This document shows positions 46,888 to 53,658 of a stretch of DNA of 64,000 bases, one piece after another. The notes beneath the pieces were generated by a model, which worked only from the letters and a program-made list of their open reading frames with translations, was not told where the DNA came from and did no database searches. The stretch is from Candidatus Heimdallarchaeota archaeon (GTDB taxonomy: Archaea > Asgardarchaeota > Heimdallarchaeia > Heimdallarchaeales > Heimdallarchaeaceae), in the NCBI GenBank assembly GCA_019057815.1, contig JAHLWR010000005.1, positions 124,001 to 188,000 on the forward strand. Direction: 5' to 3'. Position 1 is the first letter of the stretch; the number at the start of each line of letters is the position of its first letter. Made by a program: the position numbers and the translations under genes.

Positions 46888-48459
46888 TCACTGAATAGTC
46901 TTAAAATCAATTGCTGTTCGCTGTAAATTCTTTGAATTCACAACATAAGTTAATCCAGGATTGGGATTAATATTCATGCTTTTTTGATAAGGTGTTTGAA
47001 GCTGCAGTGTTCCTGAGTTAATCACTGTGACACCATTGTAACTATCATCTCCAGCAATATGAGTATGACCAGTATGAAAAATATCTGGAATTCGTGTAAT
47101 AACCAGTTGGTCTATAGCTTCAGGGGCGATAGGGGTTCTCTTTCCATAAATAGGTACTAAATGACGATTCTTAAGCATTTCAATCATAGCAGGTGTTGAT
47201 GTATCATGTGAAATTTTTGGAATAGCTTCATTTATGTCAATAATTGAATTCCCATGGGACATTAATATTTCAACATTATGAGCTTTTACATAAGCAGGGC
47301 TGCCTAAAATATGGATGTTATCGAGTGAATATAACTCAGGTGCAAACTCCTTTTGAATAGGAGTTTGAGGTTCAGCAGTTCTTGCTCCATCATGATTACC
47401 AGGAATAACAATGATTTCAACATCGCTTCGTATTTGCTCGAAAAATTCAAATGCAAGTAAATATTGGAGATGTATATTTTCAAATACAAGGTCATCTGCC
47501 TGATCTGGGTATATGCCTACGCCATCGACAAGATCTCCTGCAACAAATAAATACTTAATGTTCTCACCTAGACGATTATGTTTGTCAGATTGAAGACTAC
47601 CATTTAGAAAATTAATTGTTTTTCTAAAAAGGTTCCCATCAAAAAACTTTGAGCCTACATGCATATCAGAAAGAAAAAGAAAGAAAACATCTTCATCTGA
47701 GTAATTGGGACGACGTCCATGAGGAATATCAGGCCATAATATGTCACTAATTCTTAATACACCATTTTTCCAATTACCAATAAAACAAAGAACTGAATCA
47801 TTCAAAACACAGTTAATTTTCTTTAACAAGTCGTTGTTGGGGAACTGCGCACTACCCTTAACTTTCCCAAATGGATCCTCCAATTCAAAAGTTATAGGGC
47901 CTCTTCCAGACTTTGTTTTAGAATACACTAGTGCAATTAATGAAATTTTCTCCTTTTCTCGGCTTGCAGAAAGGTTTTCTGTAGTTACCCTGTTTGTTAT
48001 GTCCCTACGTTTTTTGAAAATATTATTTATAGTATCATACCTGTTAAGAAAATAATCACGAAAACTAGCTGCAGCGGCTGAAGATTTAGCTTCTCGCAGT
48101 GAAGAAATTATTTCCAAGTCTGATTCTACTTTTTCTCGTCTAAATTTCGTAGTACTCTCCTTAGATGATTTTTCAGGAATTTTAGCACGAGAATGTTTAA
48201 TTGTGTCATCTTGAAGAGATTTCTGTTTGACAATTTGAGTGGAGGTAGAAAATGTTTGTTCATCATCGGTTATTTTTTCTGCTTTTAATATCACCTTAAG
48301 ATCATCAATAGATAGAATCACCTTACTTGGCTTGTCTAGAAGAATTCTATCAATAATTGCATCAAGTTGTTCAGAATATTTACTTATAAAAGTAAAAGCT
48401 TCAGGAGATAATTGATAACCTGCAGAAAAAAGCTTACGAAGTTTCTTTGAATAGCTCAT
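46888..48459 (-). CDS. polB: DNA polymerase D small subunit (DP1)
   Basis: A 523-residue exonuclease subunit of archaeal PolD. After a helical N-terminal and an OB-fold region, the calcineurin-like phosphodiesterase domain shows LSDMHVGS (near 260), AGDLVDG (308), GNHDG (356), SHGN (403) and TGHTHIAG (461), so all metal-binding motifs are present and 3'-5' exonuclease activity is expected. DP2 is not in the window. Confidence 0.95.
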   Translation of the reverse strand: MSYSKKLRKLFSAGYQLSPEAFTFISKYSEQLDAIIDRILLDKPSKVILSIDDLKVILKAEKITDDEQTFSTSTQIVKQKSLQDDTIKHSRAKIPEKSSKESTTKFRREKVESDLEIISSLREAKSSAAAASFRDYFLNRYDTINNIFKKRRDITNRVTTENLSASREKEKISLIALVYSKTKSGRGPITFELEDPFGKVKGSAQFPNNDLLKKINCVLNDSVLCFIGNWKNGVLRISDILWPDIPHGRRPNYSDEDVFFLFLSDMHVGSKFFDGNLFRKTINFLNGSLQSDKHNRLGENIKYLFVAGDLVDGVGIYPDQADDLVFENIHLQYLLAFEFFEQIRSDVEIIVIPGNHDGARTAEPQTPIQKEFAPELYSLDNIHILGSPAYVKAHNVEILMSHGNSIIDINEAIPKISHDTSTPAMIEMLKNRHLVPIYGKRTPIAPEAIDQLVITRIPDIFHTGHTHIAGDDSYNGVTVINSGTLQLQTPYQKSMNINPNPGLTYVVNSKNLQRTAIDFKTIQ

Positions 48460-48580
48460 TGCGATGCAGTTCTATTTACAACCAAGCGAATAAAACACTT
48501 TCGACAATATGGTGAAAAACAGAAACCAGAAAACAAAAAGTTTAAGATATTAACTATATGAGAAGAAACTACCATAACTA

Positions 48581-48677
48581 GGCCCCGTAGCTCAGTCGGA
48601 TAGAGCACCAGCCTTCTAACTTTCAAAAAAGAGGAGAAAGTTGGGGGTCGCGCGTTCGAATCGCGTCGGGGCCGCCA
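48581..48677 (+). tRNA. tRNA-Arg(TCT) with 20-base intron
   Basis: Acceptor GGCCCCG/CGGGGCC, anticodon stem CCAGC (48608-48612) with GTTGG (48640-48644), anticodon TCT at 48615-48617, T-loop TTCGAAT, encoded CCA. A 20-base intron (48619-48638) lies after position 37, the canonical archaeal site; flanking TTTC/GAAA pairing is compatible with a bulge-helix-bulge cut by the splicing endonuclease. A TATA-like TTTAAGATATT lies about 40 bases upstream. Confidence 0.95.
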
Positions 48678-48758
48678 ACAATTTTTGTATTCAAAGATTG
48701 AATTAACTTCAATTGAATATTAAGAGACTACTTAAAATTCAATGGATAAATTGAAAAA

Positions 48759-48774
48759 CTATAAATTTATATAC
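48759..48774 (+). promoter_or_regulatory. TATA box for Sec61 beta gene
   Basis: TATAAATTTATATA at 48760-48773 lies about 30 bases before the ATG at 48803, predicting a very short or leaderless mRNA. Confidence 0.6.
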
Positions 48775-48802
48775 GTTCATTTCTAGCACCCACTCGATTA
48801 GT

Positions 48803-48997
48803 ATGAGCAGTTCAAAGAAGCAAAAGACAAAAAGAGACACTAGTCCAATGCCTGCAACTGGTGCAGGTTTAATGAGATACTATGATGAAGATTTGCCAGG
48901 TGTCAAAATTGGTCCATGGTACATAGTTATTTTTGCGGTTATTTTAATAATAGGAGTAATATTAGGAAACGTATTTTACACTCCCCCAACGGCATAA
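48803..48997 (+). CDS. secG: Preprotein translocase subunit Sec61 beta
   Basis: A 64-residue tail-anchored protein: Ser/Lys-rich start, the conserved PMPATGAGLMRYYDED motif and one membrane helix (about 41-58, IVIFAVILIIGVILGNVF). It is the beta subunit of the SecY/Sec61 channel. Start ATG 48803 follows a clear TATA box. Confidence 0.95.
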   Translation: MSSSKKQKTKRDTSPMPATGAGLMRYYDEDLPGVKIGPWYIVIFAVILIIGVILGNVFYTPPTA

Positions 48998-49059
48998 TTA
49001 TTCTACTTCTAATCCCAGTTATTATTGAAGGTGATATTATTCAAGAATTTCAAAAACTT

Positions 49060-49323
49060 ATGAAAAATCTATATTTTCCTAAAGACAACAAAAAGGGAAA
49101 AGTAAAAACAATGTTAAAACTTGTAGAAGAGATTGGGGAACTTTCTGAAGCCGTTTTACTTGATGATTTGTCCAAAATATCTGAAGAAATTGCTGATGTT
49201 TTGGCTTGGACTGCAAGCCTTGCTAACTTATATAATATCGATTTAAAGAGAGTAGTTTACAACAAATATCAAAAGAAATGTCCAAAATGTGGAAATAACC
49301 CTTGTAATTGCGAGAATCATTAA
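49060..49323 (+). CDS. MazG-like nucleotide pyrophosphohydrolase
   Basis: The core LKLVEEIGELSEAVLLDDL followed by EEIADVLAWTASLANLYNIDL is the EExxE...EExxD metal-binding pattern of MazG/dUTPase-like enzymes, which cleave NTPs to NMP and PPi. The C-terminus adds CPKCGNNPCNC, a zinc-ribbon-like tail. The domain probably begins before ATG 49060 (IIQEFQKL), but no ATG, GTG or TTG exists between the Sec61 beta stop and 49060; a GGTGAT site at 49030-49035 is followed by ATT. So either a rare start, or the start lies inside secG (48916). Confidence 0.75.
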   Translation: MKNLYFPKDNKKGKVKTMLKLVEEIGELSEAVLLDDLSKISEEIADVLAWTASLANLYNIDLKRVVYNKYQKKCPKCGNNPCNCENH

Positions 49324-49418
49324 GAAAAAGGTTACTTAATATCAGTATTGTAATATCAGCATATTATCCCGGTTAGTCTCAAATTTTTTGTTGTATTTTT
49401 ATTACTTTGTTATTGAAA

Positions 49419-49661
49419 ATGTATAGAAAAATGAAAGAAATATTACTTTTTACAGCAGATGATTGTCCATACTGTAACGTAGCAGAGACCATATTAAAAG
49501 AGGTACTAGAGGAGTATAGTGGTTTATTTGAATACAAAACCATTAAAATTGATAAAAATAAGAATGCGATCATTCTTTCTTTGCCTACTATTATTGTTGG
49601 GCAAAAAAGGATAGAAGGATTGCCAGAAAAAGATCAAATTCACTCAGCCCTGTTTGCTTGA
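49419..49661 (+). CDS. Glutaredoxin/thioredoxin-like protein
   Basis: An 80-residue thioredoxin-fold protein with the redox site CPYC (ADDCPYCNVA, near 15-20), a cis-Pro strand (LPTIIVGQKRI) and a final helix. Too small for full thioredoxin, matching glutaredoxin size. ATG 49419 is preferred to the TTG at 49407. A thiol-disulfide reductant is expected. Confidence 0.85.
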   Translation: MYRKMKEILLFTADDCPYCNVAETILKEVLEEYSGLFEYKTIKIDKNKNAIILSLPTIIVGQKRIEGLPEKDQIHSALFA

Positions 49662-49725
49662 GAAGAATAACTACTTTAGATAAATTTTTAATGGTATTTT
49701 TTCCTAATCAACGTGCTTGTAATAT

Positions 49726-49811
49726 GCCAGGATAGCCAAGCGGATTAAGGCGCTGGTCTTGAAAATCAGTTCTCGCAGAGAGCCGGGGTTCAAATCCCCG
49801 TCCTGGCTCCA
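49726..49811 (+). tRNA. tRNA-Ser(TGA)
   Basis: Acceptor GCCAGGA/TCCTGGC, anticodon stem CTGGT/ATCAG with loop CTTGAAA (anticodon TGA), a long variable arm typical of Ser, T-loop TTCAAAT and an encoded CCA. The discriminator base (49808) is T, whereas archaeal tRNA-Ser normally has G73, an important identity base. No intron. Confidence 0.93.
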
Positions 49812-49867
49812 CGCAGAAATATATTTAATTATCTCATAAAATTTTACATAGTTTGGTGTTTATAACG

Positions 49868-51991
49868 ATGCCCTCCAAAAGCGAAACATATACACTTGGT
49901 ATAGCAGAGAAAGCTCAAGCTGCTAAGAGAATAGCAAGAGCATTAGATGAAGAAGGGAAACCAAGTGTTGAAAGGTTGTACAATGTTCCTGTATATACTT
50001 GTACACGCGATGAAAAAAAGATAGTAGTTGTCCCAGCAATTGGACATTTGTTCACATTAAAACAAATTGGAAAAACATGGAATTATCCAGCCTTAGATTA
50101 TGAATGGGTGCCGACGCATACAGTGGATAAAACAGCAAGAACAAAGAATTTTGTTAGTGCTTTTAGTAGCTTAAGAAAAAAAGCGTCTAATGTTATTATA
50201 ATGACAGATTATGATAGAGAAGGAGAGGTAATAGGTTACATAATCCTAAAGTATTTGTTGAAAAGAAATCAAGCCGAAAGAATGAAATTCTCCACTTTAA
50301 CAAAATGGGACATTTTAGAAGCATATGAAAATAGAGAAAAAGAGCTCAGTTTAGGGTTTTTGAATTCAGGATTAATCCGTCATTACATCGATTGGCTCTA
50401 TGGAATAAATTATTCAAGAGCACTAAGTTTGTCATTAAAACATGTAGCAGAAAAATTCAAAACAATTTCAATAGGAAGAGTGCAAGGACCAACACTAGCA
50501 TTTGTAGTTGAAAAAGAAAATAATATCAATTTATTTGTGCCTAAACCATATTGGACCATAGATAGTGAAGTAAGAGTTAATAAAGAAACTTATCCCGCGT
50601 TTTATGAAAAAGCAAGAATCGATACAAAAAAAGAAGCCCAGAATATTGTTCAGGAATGTAATAATTTGATAGGAGCTGTGAAGGATGTTGAGGAAAATCA
50701 GAAAAACATTCCACCACGTCCACCTTTTAATTTAAGTGATCTTCAAAGAGAAGCTTATAAGCACTTCAAATTCTCTCCAAGTAAAACTTTAGATTTTGCA
50801 GAAGTGTTGTACCTTAAAGCCTTAATATCCTATCCTAGAACTGATAGTCAAAAGCTCCCCATGACACTAGGACACAAAAGAATTTTGACAAATTTGACCA
50901 AAAATGGTTCTTACAAAACATACTGTATTGAAATTATTGAAAAAAAGAGGTTCAAACCATTTGAAGGGAGAAAAAAAGATGCAGCACATCCAGCTATTCA
51001 CCCAACGGGGAATTTAATAGGAGAGAACCTTTCATCAAATGAACGAAAATTATATGATTTAATTGTGAAAAGATATCTTGCTGTTTTTGGTGAAAGAGCA
51101 AAACAAGTAAACAAAAACATTGTAATCAACATAAATTCTCATCATTTTGAAATACGTGGAAGCCACATTGTCAAAGAAGGATGGATAAGATATTACAAGC
51201 CTTATGTTTCATATTCAGATATTTTTATTCCTGATTTTAAAATAGGGGAGAAAATTTTCTTCAATTTCATAAATGAAAAAGAACACTTTACTGAACCAAC
51301 TAGAAGATTTAATGAATCAACTCTTCTAAAAATGATGGAAGACGAACAAATAGGAACAAAAGCAACACGAGCAGGAATTATTAAAACTTTATTTGGAAGA
51401 GGATACGTCGCAGGGAGCGTAATAAAACCAACACCGCTAGGTATGGCAGTAGTGGAGGTTCTACAAAAACATTACCCAATTATTGTAAAGCCCGATATGA
51501 CAAGAAATTTGGAATTATTAATGGAAAAAGTTCAAGAAGGAAAAACCAGTGTTGACGAAGCTATCCTATCTAAAAAGAAAGAACTAAAGGATATGTTAAT
51601 TGAATTTCATAAGAAAGAATCAGAGATAGGTATTGCATTAAATAAGAACCTTCTCACTTCAGAAAAAAAGAGTTTTGTCAATTTGGGAGCTTGCCCTGAA
51701 TGCAAAATTGGGGAATTAAGAATTATCTATTCTAAAAAAACAGGAAAACGGTTCATTGCTTGTTCCTCTTATCAAAATTCGTCGATAAAATGCAAAGTAA
51801 CATATCCACTTCCACCATATGGGGAGATTAGCAGAACAAATAAAATTTGCCAATTTGATGGTTTACCACTAATGGAATGGAAAAGAGGCAGAAAAAAAGA
51901 GCATATTTGTATTGATTTCCATTGTATGTCTAGAAAAGAGGTAGGAAAGAATGATAACAAAGCAGAACAGAATCCTATGTCCAATCTGTAA
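49868..51991 (+). CDS. topA: DNA topoisomerase I (type IA)
   Basis: A 707-residue enzyme that relaxes negative supercoils. TOPRIM acidic residues are in MTDYDREGEVIG (near 113-124), the catalytic Tyr in LISYPRTDS (near 321), and the KATRAGIIKTLFGRGY region follows the catalytic core. The C-terminus has a zinc ribbon (CPECKIG...CSSY...C) and a second Cys set (CQFDG...CIDFHC). I chose ATG 49868; TTG 49853 and GTG 49856 are in frame. Confidence 0.95.
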   Translation: MPSKSETYTLGIAEKAQAAKRIARALDEEGKPSVERLYNVPVYTCTRDEKKIVVVPAIGHLFTLKQIGKTWNYPALDYEWVPTHTVDKTARTKNFVSAFSSLRKKASNVIIMTDYDREGEVIGYIILKYLLKRNQAERMKFSTLTKWDILEAYENREKELSLGFLNSGLIRHYIDWLYGINYSRALSLSLKHVAEKFKTISIGRVQGPTLAFVVEKENNINLFVPKPYWTIDSEVRVNKETYPAFYEKARIDTKKEAQNIVQECNNLIGAVKDVEENQKNIPPRPPFNLSDLQREAYKHFKFSPSKTLDFAEVLYLKALISYPRTDSQKLPMTLGHKRILTNLTKNGSYKTYCIEIIEKKRFKPFEGRKKDAAHPAIHPTGNLIGENLSSNERKLYDLIVKRYLAVFGERAKQVNKNIVININSHHFEIRGSHIVKEGWIRYYKPYVSYSDIFIPDFKIGEKIFFNFINEKEHFTEPTRRFNESTLLKMMEDEQIGTKATRAGIIKTLFGRGYVAGSVIKPTPLGMAVVEVLQKHYPIIVKPDMTRNLELLMEKVQEGKTSVDEAILSKKKELKDMLIEFHKKESEIGIALNKNLLTSEKKSFVNLGACPECKIGELRIIYSKKTGKRFIACSSYQNSSIKCKVTYPLPPYGEISRTNKICQFDGLPLMEWKRGRKKEHICIDFHCMSRKEVGKNDNKAEQNPMSNL

Positions 51992-52199
51992 AAAAACAAA
52001 AAACAAGCCAAAAGACGTGTATTGTAATAAACATTCTTTAGCCCAAAAAAGTTTGAAAAAAGGATATAAAGATTGGTTGAAAGCTTATAGCACTATTTCT
52101 TGGGATGAATATATCAAAAACATTCTAGATTTTGGTGATTTATTGGGAATTTTAGTTCGAGAAGTCGTGGAATACGAATTATATTTCAAACTAAATTAA
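51951..52199 (+). CDS. Small zinc-finger-like protein
   Basis: An 82-residue protein starting with CPICKKTKNKPKDVYCNKH, a C-x2-C...C-x2-H metal-binding pattern, then a basic helical segment with conserved-looking aromatic residues. It overlaps the end of topA by 41 bases, so the two are probably co-transcribed. No family recognised. Confidence 0.6.
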   Translation: MITKQNRILCPICKKTKNKPKDVYCNKHSLAQKSLKKGYKDWLKAYSTISWDEYIKNILDFGDLLGILVREVVEYELYFKLN

Positions 52200-52217
52200 G
52201 AAATCTCAAAAAATCCT

Positions 52218-52499
52218 TCATCCTCCATGAGATATTGGAATTATCCTTATAGTCAAATCCTCTATAATAGGAGCTAAAAGTTTTTTTGTGGTTCTTAATT
52301 CAATTTTGTTTGTCAACAGTAAAAAACCTGGTTTTATGTTGTTATTCAGTATAAGAAGGTCTGAAAGCTCTTTGTGGGAAGAAAGAGTTAATGTTAACGC
52401 ATTTAACAAAATTGTACCTTCCTCAAACTCTTTTTTGAGAATCTTTAAATTCGAAGAAATAGATGAATGTAAACGTATAGTAATTGTGTATTTTTTCAA
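52218..52499 (-). CDS. Ubiquitin-like MoaD/ThiS/Urm1-type protein
   Basis: A 93-residue beta-grasp protein ending in ISHGG. The start YTITIRLHSSISSNLK, and the end LTIRIIPISHGG, are the first and last strands of the fold; the C-terminal Gly-Gly is free as in Urm1, MoaD and archaeal SAMPs, which are adenylated by E1-like enzymes for sulfur transfer or protein modification. HGG is the Urm1-type ending. No E1-like gene is in the window. Confidence 0.7.
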   Translation of the reverse strand: MKKYTITIRLHSSISSNLKILKKEFEEGTILLNALTLTLSSHKELSDLLILNNNIKPGFLLLTNKIELRTTKKLLAPIIEDLTIRIIPISHGG

Positions 52500-52542
52500 T
52501 TATTACACCAAGAAAACCAAATAATGAAGACAAAAATCAGTT

Positions 52543-53442
52543 TTATCCAATTTCTATCTCAAACATTGCTATTAAATCATTTATATCTTGTGATATCTTT
52601 TTGTCTTCCTCGCTTAATTCAGCTCCCTCTTCAGGTTTCAGAAATTCTATTGATCGAACAATTCCTTTCTCACATATCATTCTTGGAACATGATTTTTTG
52701 AGAAAAATATACCTTCAGGAGGTTCATCGAGTTCCTCAAATTTGTTATCATATGTTTCTGTATATACTTTTGTACCGATAATCACAAGATCGCGATAAAA
52801 ACCGCTTGGAGCCCCTAAATCTCTTAAGATTTTGAAAGATTCCTTAGTTTGGTCAAGTTTTTCTTCAACAATCGTCTGCGATTTTGGGCTATCAACAACA
52901 TCAGATTCAAGAGCTGTTAAGATTGTTGGCATTGGACGATTTCCGGGTGCACCCATCTTAGCTAAATGGTTAGGAAGTTGGGATTGAGGAACTTGTGCAG
53001 GACGATCTTTAAGTCTACTTTCACCCTCCTCTACAGCAGGTGTTGGTGAAGGTGGTTTAGGCATTGAAGGTGAAGGTTCAATATCAGTTTCATTGAATAT
53101 ATTGATGTTTTTTTGGCGATCCCTTATTTCTCTTACTTTGCTTAATACTTCAGGAGATACTAAGTCTGTTTTACCTATTTTTTCTAACATTATTATGAAC
53201 TCAGAGGTTTCATCGTTTTGATCGCAAGATTGAGGTATATAAGCAAAACCATACTCATTTTTTCTCAAATCTGATAGAGCCCTACTTCCAACGAACTTCT
53301 TTCTTATAGGACAATTAGCGCCTTTCCATAACCATAGTCTCTTTATTTCTTCATTAACAATAATTAGGACTTTTTCAGTTCCAAGTTCTAAATCAGATTC
53401 TTCAACTAGAGAGCCATCATCTTGAACTTCTAGAAATCTCAT
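52543..53442 (-). CDS. Gelsolin-like protein with Pro-rich linker
   Basis: A 299-residue protein. Residues 20-90 (KVLIIVNEEIKRLWLWKGANCP, read in two pieces, then RKKFVGSRALSDLRKNEYGFAYIP) look like a gelsolin-homology repeat: strand, WKG turn, basic helix, strand. A Pro/Ser-rich linker (120-150) leads to a C-terminal region with a second gelsolin-like or different alpha/beta segment. Asgard gelsolins bind actin-like filaments. Evidence is by pattern only. Confidence 0.5.
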   Translation of the reverse strand: MRFLEVQDDGSLVEESDLELGTEKVLIIVNEEIKRLWLWKGANCPIRKKFVGSRALSDLRKNEYGFAYIPQSCDQNDETSEFIIMLEKIGKTDLVSPEVLSKVREIRDRQKNINIFNETDIEPSPSMPKPPSPTPAVEEGESRLKDRPAQVPQSQLPNHLAKMGAPGNRPMPTILTALESDVVDSPKSQTIVEEKLDQTKESFKILRDLGAPSGFYRDLVIIGTKVYTETYDNKFEELDEPPEGIFFSKNHVPRMICEKGIVRSIEFLKPEEGAELSEEDKKISQDINDLIAMFEIEIG

Positions 53443-53658
53443 TTATTATTCACACCTTTCTTATATCTATGTTTAAGTTAAACTATTATGTACACAATTC
53501 ATACTTTTAATAAAGGTTATTAAAGTGTGATAACATCATTTTCAAATTAATTGATATTGTTTTTGAATTATTCACGCTCATATTTGAGGGGCTTTTATAA
53601 TGTAAAGTGGTAAATTCTTTGAAAATAGGTTACTAAATCTCGTAGTGAGGAGAGAAAT

